25,000 nucleotides of DNA from Penaeus vannamei (Eukaryota; Arthropoda; Malacostraca; Decapoda; Penaeidae). The notes beneath the pieces are model-generated. The model did not search any database and was not told where the DNA came from. It saw only the letters and a list, made by a program, of their open reading frames with translations. The DNA is taken from assembly GCF_042767895.1 (NCBI RefSeq), contig NC_091568.1:38506797-38531796 (forward strand), given 5' to 3'. How positions within the stretch are numbered: position 1 is the stretch's first letter; each line of letters starts with the position of its first letter. Both the position numbers and the translations under genes were made by a program. This document shows positions 1-8,530 of this stretch, one piece after another.

Positions 1-111
1 AAATTTGTAATGTTGCAGGTACATGACAAACATATTTCGAAGGTATTTTCAATCTGATATGCTCTCAACTTTAAATTGACTCTCAATGCTGAAAAAACAA
101 CAACATTGAAG

Positions 112-289
112 ATATAGAGAGATAAAGGGAGAAAGAGAAAGAGAGAAAGAGACGAAAGAAAGAGAAAGATCTAGAAAGAGAAAGGGAGGAAAGAAAGAGA
201 AAGATGTAGAGAGAGAAAGAGAGGAAAGAAGTAAGAAAGAAAAAGATCCAGAGACAAAAAAAGCAAAAAAAGAAAGTGAAAAAAAGGTT
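112..289. repeat. Degenerate GAAAGA-type polypurine tract
   Basis: The plus strand is almost entirely A and G, with repeated gagaaagaga and agaaagag blocks and two similar copies of an aaagaaagagaaagat core. It is a diverged GA/GAAA microsatellite. The minus-strand reading frame across it (83-487) is Ser/Leu/Phe-rich low complexity and is not taken as a gene. Confidence 0.85.
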
Positions 290-907
290 CTGAAATCCTA
301 CTAAACTTATCCATAAGGTAATCTTGCCAGCAGATGGAATTGGCCAGGAACTCGAGTGATTTTTTTTCTTTTCCTTTTTCTTTTTTAGGAGAGACTGAGA
401 TAACTTCGAAGGCACTAATTCGGAAAGTGCAAGAGATGAAGTGATAGAGTTAGTAATATAAGAAAGAGTTGGCTTGGTAATGATCATGATAATGAAAGCA
501 ATAATAGCGTTGCTTGAGATCGGTATGCTGACTATAATTAAGGTAGGATGAGGATAATTAATATAATAATGAGCATACTCTTAATAACTGTAATATCATG
601 GATCTTAACAGGTTTATATGATGATGAAAAACAGTTTAATATAACACGCTTTTAATATGAAACGAAACAAGCCCTTTGAATCTATAACAACAGGTTCTCA
701 TAACATCAAAAAGAAACGCGAGAATGACGCTATAACGAAGCGCTGAGCCAGGACAACAGGGCGGCCGTAGTGAGAAGAGAAAATCGCCGATAAATAGAGA
801 CGAGGAACGCACAGCCACAATCGCCGGAGACAAAAGCAATCGGGGCTCTGATTGCTTGTCGGACAGGCTGCTCGATCGCGTATTGATTCGGACAACTCGC
901 AGCGTAG
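290..907. other. Single-copy stretch, no gene seen
   Basis: It contains a T-rich run (about 359-386), an AT-rich part (477-660) with gataat-type triplets, and a more GC-balanced part (690-907). I find no convincing reading frame, tRNA or promoter. A minus-strand frame at 636-1037 crosses into the neighbouring GT/CT repeat and has no recognisable domain. A small perfect hairpin lies at 834-857. Confidence 0.6.
834..857. other. 8-bp perfect inverted repeat (hairpin)
   Basis: Arms AAGCAATC (834-841) and GATTGCTT (850-857) are exact reverse complements around an 8-nt loop GGGGCTCT. No T-run follows, and transcription here is unknown, so no function is assigned. Confidence 0.6.
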
Positions 908-910
908 TTA

Positions 911-951
911 TGCGTGTGTGTGTGTGTGTGGGGTGGGGTGGGGTGGGGGGG
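911..951 (+). repeat. (GT)n run ending in a G-quadruplex motif
   Basis: A short (GT)n run leads into GGGG-T-GGGG-T-GGGG-T-GGGGGGG at 930-951. These are four G-tracts of at least four separated by single thymines, the textbook pattern for a very stable parallel G-quadruplex on the plus strand. Folding is an inference from the motif. Confidence 0.85.
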
Positions 952-1173
952 TATGATTGCTTTCTGTCGGTCTCCCTCTCTGTGTTTGATAGTCTGTCTG
1001 TCTGTTTGTCTCTTCGTGTTTGTTTTGTGGGTCTCAATCTCTCTCGATTCTTGATTTTCGCTCTCTCTCTCGATTCTCGCTCTTTCTCTCGATTCTCGCT
1101 CTTTCTCTCGATTCTTGCTCTTTCGCTCTCTCTCGCTCTTTCGCTCTCTCTTTCGCTCTCTCTCTCTCTCTCT

Positions 1174-1208
<35 letters not shown>

Positions 1209-1264
1209 TCTCCCTCTCCCTCTTTCTCTCTTTCGCTCTCTCTCTCTTTCGCTCTCTGTCTCTT

Positions 1265-1317
<53 letters not shown>

Positions 1318-1423
1318 CTCTCCCTCTTTCTCTCTCTCTCTCCCGCTCTCGCTCTCGCTCTCTCTGTCTCGCTCTCTCTGTCTCGCTCTCTCTGTCTCGC
1401 TCTCTCTCTCGCTCTCTCTCTCG

Positions 1424-1493
<70 letters not shown>

Positions 1494-1516
1494 CTCTATC
1501 TCTCTGTCGAGCTTTA
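952..1516. repeat. Compound (CT)n pyrimidine microsatellite
   Basis: The tract is almost pure C/T on the plus strand and has sub-blocks. Units with ctcgattct occur around 1040-1115. A (TCTCAC)n block lies at about 1176-1207 and a pure (TC)n at about 1268-1314. A 14-bp period tctcgctctctctg lies at about 1365-1410, followed by 12-bp tcgctctctctc units and (TCTA)n at about 1473-1495. Three overlapping plus-strand reading frames (856-1650) are all Leu/Ser translations of the repeat. Confidence 0.95.
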
Positions 1517-1620
1517 TCTGTCAATATATATCATCCCCCATCTCTCACTTTACCTATCAATTTATCTCTTTATCTATCTACATAACTATCAGTCTATCTG
1601 CTTGTTCTCTTACCGAAACG
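1517..1620. repeat. Degenerate TATC-type tract
   Basis: Imperfect tatctatc, tttatctc and ctatcag words continue the preceding microsatellite with growing divergence, grading into single-copy DNA. Confidence 0.55.
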
Positions 1621-2073
1621 ATTCAATTTCACAGTAACTACGAAAAATAGCGTTGTATCCTTTTCTTCAGTGAAATTTCCCCCTCACAGCGTGTTCGATT
1701 CCGATAACGCCAACAAACGATCGTCATTTGTCAGCCTCAATAGGATCGCCGACCATATACAGCGAGGTTTAAGGAACTTATGAATAACTGTGACGTCAGT
1801 AGATTGTTTCCTTTTATCATGACGCCTATCCATTATTGTTTATTTTTTCCAATATATGTAGTTATTTCTTCCTCTTTTTTTCTTATCGATCTAGTTCTTG
1901 TTTTTTTTTTATGTTCTTGTATGTTTCATTTATTAAGATATGATTATTAGTTTGATATTATGACTGGGACGCACCTCTAAAACCTTTACATTCTAGATCG
2001 CCGCAGAGAAAAAAAAATTAATAGGCATTTAATAGATGCCCAAACATATCTTTATCTATATCGGTCCTTCTAT
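1621..2073. other. AT-rich single-copy stretch with one CRE palindrome
   Basis: No supportable reading frame. One perfect TGACGTCA (CRE-type palindrome) lies at 1791-1798, without an adjacent CCAAT or TATA arrangement, so I do not call a promoter. T-rich runs follow at 1870-1915. Confidence 0.5.
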
Positions 2074-2214
2074 CCACACACACCCACATATATGTGGGTG
2101 TGGGTGTTTATATTTGTATTTATATGTGCTTGCGTGTGTGTATGTATGTATGTATATGTATATGTATTTATGTATTATTAAGTATGTATGTATATGTATG
2201 TATGTATGTATGTA
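2074..2214. repeat. CA/TG and TATG repeat with central palindrome
   Basis: A CA-rich left side meets a TG-rich right side, followed by (TATG)n and (TATATG)n words up to 2214. The junction is a perfect 24-bp palindrome at 2079-2102, with half-site CACACCCACATA and its exact reverse complement. Such a spacer-free palindrome can extrude a cruciform. Confidence 0.85.
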
Positions 2215-2515
2215 AAAATGAATTTATTTATGCGTTTGTGCGTTTATAAACCTACAGTATGATACACGCACGCAACATCAATCCTTCACACGACCCACAA
2301 TAGAATGAATAAAATTTAAAATCCGCTCCATTGGAAATTCTTCAAAGAAATAGGCCGAGCGCGGAGAAGAAGCGAGTCCTTGAGCGTTAATTAAGGAGGC
2401 TCAGACGTCCTTGTGTTGGTGCAACCGCGGAGGAGTCCTCGCCGCCCCGACGCCCATCCGTCCATCTCTCTCTCTCTCGCACGCCCACGGTTCCCGTTCC
2501 AGATCCACTTCCCTC
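2215..2515. other. Single-copy stretch, GC-rich at right end, no gene seen
   Basis: AT-rich to about 2350, then GC-richer with several CpGs (2350-2460) before a short (CT)n. It borders the C/T minisatellite. Plus-strand frames starting near 2411 run into the repeat and become Pro/Ser/Leu low complexity. I see no TATA box or splice-flanked exon. Confidence 0.5.
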
Positions 2516-2714
2516 CCCTTCCTCTCCGCCTCCTTATTTTCCCCTGCTCCTTCCTCTCCTCCCTCTCCGCTCCCTTCTCCTCCTTCTCCCTTTCTCCTTC
2601 CTCCCTCTCCCCCTCCTCCCTTTCTCCTTCCTCCGTCTCTCCCATTCCCTCTCCTCCTCCTCCCTTTCCCCTTCCTCCTTCTCCCCCCTCCTCCCTCTCC
2701 CTGCTTCCTTCTCC
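2516..2714. repeat. Irregular C/T-rich tract leading into minisatellite
   Basis: Almost pure pyrimidine with ccctctcc, tcctccttctcc and tttctcc words but no constant period. It reads as the decayed left flank of the 17-bp array that follows. Confidence 0.8.
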
Positions 2715-3390
2715 CCCTCCTCCCTCTTCCCCCCCCCTCCTCCCTCTTCCCCCCCTCTCACTCCCTCTTCCCCCCCTCCTCCCTCTTCCCCCCCTCCTCC
2801 CTCTTCCCCCCCTCCTCCCTCTTCCCCCCCTCCTCCCTCTTCCCCCCCCTCCTCCCCTCTTCCCCCCCCTCCTCCCTCTTCCCCCCTCCTCCCTCTTCCC
2901 CCCTCCTCCCTCTTCCCCCCCCTCCTCCCTCTTCCCCCCCCTCCTCCCTCTTCCCCCCTCCTCCCTCTTCCCCCCCTCCTCCCTCTTCCCCCCTCCTCCC
3001 TCTTCCCCCCCTCCTCCCTCTTCCCCCCTCCTCCCTCTTCCCCCCTCCTTTCTTCCCACCCCCTCTTCCCCCCCCCCCCTCCTCCCTCTTCCCCCCTCCT
3101 CCCTCTTCCCCCCCTCCTCCCCTCTTCCCCCCCTCCTCCCTCTTCCCCCTCCTCCCTCTTCCCCCCCTCCTCCTCTTCCCCCCTCCTCCCTCTTCCCCCC
3201 CTCCTCCCTCTTCCCCCCCTCCTCCCTCTTCCCCCCCCTCCTCCCTCTTCCCTCCCCTCCTCCCTCTTCCACCCCCCCCACCCTCTTCCGCCCCCTCCTC
3301 CCTCTTCCCCCCTCCCTCCCTCCTTCCCCCCTCCTCCCTCTTCCCCCCTACACCCTCCCCTCTCCTCCCTCCCCCCCTCCTCCCTCTCAC
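2715..3390. repeat. 17-bp C/T minisatellite, about 34 copies
   Basis: The unit is close to CTCCTCCCTCTTCCCCC and repeats about 34 times by counting the CCCTCTT core. Length varies by about 1-3 bp, almost entirely through the C-run, which reaches 11 C near 3068. Copies at the right end (3240 onward) pick up A and G substitutions. The strand is essentially all pyrimidine with near mirror symmetry, so it can form intramolecular triplex, and the minus strand carries many G-runs. Proline/serine frames on the plus strand and Gly/Glu/Arg frames on the minus strand are by-products. Confidence 0.95.
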
Positions 3391-3603
3391 GTCCTCCTCT
3401 GCCTCCTATATTGTTATCATTATCTTTCTATTAATTCTCTTTGTTATGGTTTACACTGGACATGTGAAGGAATTCGTATTGTAAGTAATTTTGATGTTTA
3501 TGGAATAGTATTTCCGTTTCTATTATTTTTATTCAGTTTATCGTTAGTGATATCTTGCCAGTCATAATCATCATCATCATTATAATCATCATTATTGTTA
3601 TTA
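3391..3603. other. AT-rich single-copy spacer with short ATC repeats
   Basis: There is no supportable gene. A short imperfect (ATC)/(ATT) run lies at 3564-3603, next to the compound microsatellite. Confidence 0.6.
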
Positions 3604-3837
<234 letters not shown>

Positions 3838-4269
3838 CCTATCATACATAATGCATAAATGCTAATATAGTGGAAGTACAACAACATCAAAAGTATTTAC
3901 GAAACATTGTTGGCAACAAAAATATTTACAGGAGCCTGAAAACCCCTTTTTTACAACTCTCAACTTCTCAATAATATTTTCTTTCCTCACAAAATGCCAT
4001 CTCCATCTCCCCCCCTCCCTCATTCCCCTCTCCCCCCTTGCCCCTACTCGATAACCTCGCCTCAGGGAGATAAAAAAGAAAAGAAAAAAAAGAGAGAGAG
4101 AGGAAGAAAGAAAAGTTATAGGCCCGGTTTTTGTAAGCAAAACTTTCAATTGACTTTTAGGCTCTTGTTGGGAAACTTGCGGTCGCCATTTTTAATAGGA
4201 TGTGAGAATCTCTTATTTACACCCGCGGGTTTGCCTTTGATGTGGAAGGAAGAGAAATCTGGTGATATT
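3838..4269. other. Single-copy stretch with internal purine tract
   Basis: No gene recognised. A C-rich part at 4000-4035 is followed by an A/G tract at about 4069-4114. The plus-strand frame 3994-4755 is open mainly because it runs into (CTCTAT)n, and its N-terminal part has no family I recognise. Confidence 0.5.
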
Positions 4270-4394
4270 CTCTCTCTCTCTCTCTATCTATCTCTATCTC
4301 TATCTCTATCTCTATCTCTATCTCTATCTCTATCTCTATCTCTATCTCTATCTCTATCTCTATCTCTATCTCTATCTCTATCTCTATCTCTATC

Positions 4395-4431
<37 letters not shown>

Positions 4432-4451
4432 TATTTGTCTGTCTGGTTCTC

Positions 4452-4481
<30 letters not shown>
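4270..4481. repeat. Compound (TC)n-(CTCTAT)n-(TC)n-(GT)n microsatellite
   Basis: (TC)n at 4270-4285 is followed by a near-perfect hexamer (CTCTAT)n with about 20 copies to 4412, then (TC)n to about 4431 and (GT)n at about 4459-4481. Homogeneity of the hexamer suggests recent expansion. The hexamer keeps frames open in every phase (Tyr-Leu-Tyr-Leu or Ile-Glu), which is not evidence of coding. Confidence 0.97.
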
Positions 4482-4482
<1 letters not shown>

Positions 4483-4544
4483 ATCTTGCCATTTATCAAA
4501 TTTGTATATTCCTCCCTGCTACTTTCTATTCTTTCTCTGAAAAG

Positions 4545-4576
4545 GATTTTTTTTATTACTTTTTTTTTTTTTTTTC
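4545..4576. repeat. Poly-T tract
   Basis: Two T-runs separated by attac, the second about 16 nt long, precede the promoter-like island. They could be a nucleosome-disfavouring element or a retroposed poly-A tail in minus orientation; nothing distinguishes these. Confidence 0.7.
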
Positions 4577-4599
4577 CTTTCCTTTCCAGCCGTTTTTTC

Positions 4600-4790
4600 C
4601 TCCCCTCGCCTCCAATTGGCTCATCCGGTGATGACGTCACAAGAGGATCTCTGACGTCACAAGCTCCTCCCACCCCCGCACCCCGCCACAACCTCCCCCC
4701 CGAATGTAACAGCTCTACTAACGACGGCTCGCGGATCAATAATTCTGGGCGATAAAGTATATATATATATATATATGTGTCTACGTGCGT
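4600..4790 (+). promoter_or_regulatory. Promoter-like island: CCAAT, tandem CRE, GC/CACCC boxes, TATA
   Basis: In order: CCAATTGG (4612-4619, a CCAAT box on both strands); two perfect CREs TGACGTCA at 4632-4639 and 4652-4659, each extended to TGACGTCACAAG and spaced exactly 20 bp; C-rich CACCC/GC-type boxes at about 4664-4700; and a TATA-like (TA)n at 4758-4776. CREB/ATF-type bZIP factors bind TGACGTCA. The order CCAAT-CRE-GC-TATA is what a regulated RNA polymerase II promoter looks like. No convincing exon follows: the first downstream ATG (4915) opens a frame that stops within ten codons, so any product would need splicing. The (TA)n may simply be a microsatellite, and orientation is inferred from it. 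Confidence 0.4.
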
Positions 4791-4975
4791 CCGTACATAT
4801 CCGGCCAGGAATAGCCTTCCGCCTCCATAAGCGGCAGGAGAGAGATAGATCTTCGCCGCCGCTGATGTCCCGCGGGCGCTGACGGTTCGGCCTTCCTCCC
4901 TTCGTTCTCGTCCGATGGGGCAGGAACTTGGTGTTTTATGACTCGCTGTTGAGGATGGGGACCTGGTACTCCTCC
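4791..4975. other. GC-richer single-copy DNA downstream of the promoter-like island
   Basis: CpG-containing sequence (for example cgccgccgctgatg and cgcgggcgctgac) unlike the surrounding low-complexity DNA. It could be a 5' untranslated exon if the island upstream is active. No long ORF and no strong GTAAGT-type donor was seen. Confidence 0.3.
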
Positions 4976-5655
<680 letters not shown>

Positions 5656-5699
5656 ATATCTATCGATTCTCCCTTCGTCTCCCTATTCATCTGCGCGAT

Positions 5700-5810
5700 T
5701 TATGCGAGCGAATGACTCACGGACTATTCGCTAGGCCTACACGTTGCTTTCCCGGCGCGATTTGCATATAAAAGACCGCCCATTTTTTTTTTACCGCAGC
5801 GACGTCGTTA
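5700..5810 (+). promoter_or_regulatory. Promoter-like island: AP-1, octamer fused to TATA box
   Basis: TGACTCA (AP-1 type bZIP site) is at 5713-5719. ATTTGCAT, the POU-domain octamer in its ATTTGCAT orientation, is at 5760-5767 and shares its last T with TATAAAAG at 5767-5774, a consensus TATA box. Thirty-one bases from the first T of the TATA box is A5798 in CCGCAGCG, a plausible but weak initiator. A CGACGTCG palindrome lies at 5800-5807. The downstream sequence has several short ATG frames and then a G-rich repeat, so no product can be named. Pol II promoters with an octamer just upstream of TATA are known for histone H2B genes, but no histone sequence is present. Confidence 0.4.
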
Positions 5811-5865
5811 TATTTGTCAATCATTTGGTTATATGATGTGCTATGATTTTATGTGAATATGGGAG

Positions 5866-6275
5866 ATGGTGCGGGTGCGGGTGGGGGTGGGGGTGGGGGA
5901 GTCGGTGCGAAAAGGGGGGATTAGAGTGGGTGGGGAAGGGCGAGGGAGGGGAAGGGCGAGGGAGGGAGGGAGGGAGGGCGAGGGAGGGAGGGAGGGGAAG
6001 GGCGAGGGAGGGAGGGAGGGAGGAGTTGGTAGGGAAGGTGGGGAGAGGGAAGAGGAGGATAGGTGGGAGGAGGGAGGGAAGGGAAAGGAAGAGGTAGGGA
6101 GGAGGGAGAGAAGGGGGAAGAGAAGGTTAGGGAGGGAGGGAAGGGAAAGGAGGAGGTAGGGAGGGGGAGGGAGGGAAGGGGGAAAGAGAAGGTTAGGGGA
6201 GGGAGGGAAAGGGGAAAGAGGAGGTTGGAGGAAGGGAGGGAGATGTGTATGTTAGGAGAAGGTAGGGGGAGAGAG
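5866..6275 (+). repeat. G-rich polypurine minisatellite with G-quadruplex start
   Basis: It starts with GGG-TGC-GGG-T-GGGGG-T-GGGGG-T-GGGGG at 5873-5899, a strong G-quadruplex pattern. It continues as GGGAGG and GGGCGAGG units to about 6030, then gggaaaggaagaggtaggga-type units (roughly 40-60 bp period) to about 6275. Arg/Gly/Glu frames on the plus strand are by-products. Confidence 0.9.
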
Positions 6276-6289
6276 TGGAGAACTAGGTC

Positions 6290-6605
6290 ATCAAGTACGA
6301 CCTCGAGTTCATGGACACCCTAAGGCTTGGAGTACGACCCAAGAGAAATATAACTTCGAGATGACTTACGATTTCGATGAAGATAAAATACGACTCGGGG
6401 GGGAATTACTGCCATAACTTGAAGTACGACCCTGAAGGACGACCTCGAGGTTTAAGGACAAATTCCTGGTGAAGTACGACTTTCGTTGTCCATTCTGGTC
6501 TAGCGTCGTACGACCTCTCACTCGGTTATAGCGAACGGAATTTCCGAGTTCTAGCTCACTGAATGCCGACGACCCTTTCTGGACAATTTATGCAGGACGA
6601 CCTTT
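6290..6605 (+). repeat. Degenerate GTACGACC repeat family, about 10 copies
   Basis: The word GTACGACC or a close variant starts at 6295, 6332, 6366 (weak), 6388, 6424, 6437, 6474, 6508, 6567 and 6595. Several intervals are 34-37 bp. Copies at 6295 and 6437 share a longer core: ACGACCTCGAG, then a short T/A stretch, then GGACA. The sequence between the words is mostly diverged. It reads as an old ~36-bp tandem repeat or a cluster of binding sites. On the minus strand the word is GGTCGTAC. No reading frame of note. Confidence 0.65.
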
Positions 6606-6611
6606 TCCATG

Positions 6612-6634
6612 GAGATGAAATACCTTCGTTTCTG

Positions 6635-6669
<35 letters not shown>

Positions 6670-6900
6670 ATTTCTTTTTTCTTTTTATTCTTTTTTTTTT
6701 ATTTCTTTTTTCTTTTTATTCTTTTTTTTTGCCTTCCGTTGCTGCTTTTTTCTTTTTTTTTTTTGCCTTCCGTTGCTGCTTTTTTTCTTTTCTTTTTTTT
6801 TTACTTCCGTTTTTGCATTTTTTTTTCTTTTTACTTCCGTTTCTGCATTTTTTTGACTTCCGTTTCTGGATTACATTTCCTCCTTTTATTTTTTTTTCTT
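6612..6900. repeat. T-rich minisatellite with CTTCCGTTNCTGC core
   Basis: Long T-runs alternate with a short core: ccttcgtttctgc near 6622, gccttccgttgctgc twice near 6731 and 6765, then acttccgtttttgca, acttccgtttctgca and acttccgtttctgga near 6810-6870. A second unit, atttcttttttctttttatt, is duplicated at about 6670-6720. On the minus strand it reads as poly-A punctuated by GCAGAAACGGAAGT. Frames are Phe-rich low complexity. Confidence 0.85.
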
Positions 6901-7022
6901 TTGTTTCTGCATATTATTGTATTTCTTATTATTTTTTAAATATTGCCGTTATTTTTATTGTTCTTCTCCTTATTATTATTATTATCATTATCTTTATTAT
7001 GATGATGATGATTTTATCTAAT
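6901..7022. repeat. AT-rich TTA/ATT triplet tract
   Basis: Imperfect (TTA)n with tcattatcttta and gatgatgatg words. Reading frames are Ile/Met/Phe-rich only. Confidence 0.7.
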
Positions 7023-7257
7023 CTTCAATAGGGTTATAATAACACTTTATTCTGTAACGATTTCAGTCACTTATCTCTCTCACTTTACAATTTTAGTTTT
7101 TCTCTGTTTGTATTTGTTTTCATTTGTTTCATTTCTATCCGTTGTCTCTACGTCGTATTTTCTTCTTCGCTTTATCCTACTATTTTTTTCCTTATCATTT
7201 CTTCCGCCTATGTATCATACTAAGGGATAGATTTTAGAAAACGGAAAAAGGACATTG
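7023..7257. other. AT-rich single-copy spacer, nothing recognised
   Basis: T-rich single-copy sequence without repeats, promoter motifs or a supportable reading frame. Confidence 0.5.
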
Positions 7258-7261
7258 TCGG

Positions 7262-7302
<41 letters not shown>

Positions 7303-7356
7303 TAAAGAGGGAGAAACAGAATATTCAACCAAGAACACAGTCAAGAACTGAAGAGA

Positions 7357-7435
<79 letters not shown>

Positions 7436-7447
7436 AGAGAGAGAGAA
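7258..7447. repeat. Two (GA)n microsatellites
   Basis: An imperfect (GA)n at 7258-7317 and a pure (GA)n at about 7358-7428 continuing as gagaaagaga to 7447, separated by about 40 bp of single-copy DNA. Confidence 0.95.
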
Positions 7448-7700
7448 CGAATATCAAACCCATCGGTGTGCTTACATACACTTTCTCGATACGTTCTCTC
7501 CACTAACATCAAACTAAAACAAAACAATAAAAAAAGAACAGCTCAAACAAACGATTAAACAAATGAATTAATTTGAGAGAAGACGTAAATAACAAACTTA
7601 AGATGCTCGTTAGCAAAGTTAGGAAGATTAAACACGAGAAAGACAGTCGGGAGAAGAAAGTAGCATGACTTAGGGTTCGCAAACAGAAGGTTTAAGCACC
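7448..7700. other. Single-copy spacer, nothing recognised
   Basis: A-rich sequence with no repeats and no supportable gene. A long minus-strand frame (7555-8781) ends here, but its body is the translation of the adjacent minisatellite. Confidence 0.5.
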
Positions 7701-7701
7701 A

Positions 7702-8530
7702 ACAAAAAAGGGATTGAGGTAGTGTCAGAGTGAGAGAGTGAGAGTGAGAGTAAGAATGAGAGTGAGAGGGAGAGAATGAGAGTGAGAAGGAGAGTAAGAA
7801 TGAGGGTGAAAGGGAGAGTATGAATGAGGGTGACAAAAAAGGGATTGAGGTAGTGTCAGAGGGAGGGAGTGAGAGTAAGAATGAGAGTGAGAAGGAGAGT
7901 AAGAATGAGGGTGAAAGGGAGAGTATGAATGAGGGTGACAAAAAAGGGATTGAGGTAGTGTCAGAGGGAGAGAATGAGAGTGAGAAGGAGAGTAAGAATG
8001 AGGGTGAAAGGGAGAGTATGAATGAGGGTGACAAAAAAGGGAGTGAGGTAGTGTCAGAGGGAGGGAGTGAGAGTAAGAATGAGAGTGAGAAGGAGAGTAA
8101 GAATGAGGGTGAAAGGGAGAGTATGAATGAGGGTGACAAAAAAGGGATTGAGGTAGTGTCAGAGGGAGGGAGTGAGAGTAAGAATGAGAGTGAGAAGGAG
8201 AGTAAGAATGAGGGTGAAAGGGAGAGTAAGATTGAGGGTGAAAGGGAGAGTAAAAATGAGAGTGAAAGGGAGAGTAAGAATGAGGGTGAAAGGGAGAGTA
8301 AGAGTGAGGGTGAAATGGAGAGTAAGAATGAGGGTGAAAGGGAGAGTAAGAATGAGGGCGAAAGGGAGAGTAAGAATGAGGGCGAAAGGGAGAGTAAGAA
8401 TGAGGGTGAAAGGGAGAGTAAGAATGAGGGTGAAAGGGAGAGTAAGAATGAGGGTGAAAGGGAGAGTAAGAATGAAAGTGAGAGGGAGAGAGAGAGAGAG
8501 GGAGAGGGAGAGGGAGAGGGAGAGTAAAAA
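7702..8530 (+). repeat. GA-rich minisatellite with 12/24-bp unit and ~105-bp higher-order unit
   Basis: The base unit is gagagtaagaat plus gagggtgaaagg, a 24-bp pair built of two 12-mers, best seen at 8200-8475 as about eleven copies. A higher-order unit beginning ACAAAAAAGGGATTGAGG starts at 7702, 7833, 7938, 8031 and 8136 (intervals 131, 105, 93 and 105). The plus-strand frame 7820-8527 reads Asn-Glu-Gly-Glu-Arg-Glu-Ser-Lys octads and minus-strand frames are Ser/Leu/Pro. Frames stay open because the unit is a multiple of three and almost stop-free, so I do not call a gene. Confidence 0.92.

Noticed and set aside
1791..1798. Third TGACGTCA CRE as a promoter
   Set aside because: It is isolated: no CCAAT, GC box or TATA at a sensible distance, and an 8-mer palindrome can occur by chance.
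2391..3567. Proline-rich plus frames and Gly/Arg/Glu minus frames resembling RGG or collagen-like proteins
   Set aside because: They coincide exactly with the 17-bp C/T minisatellite, and length variation of the C-run shifts frame continually.
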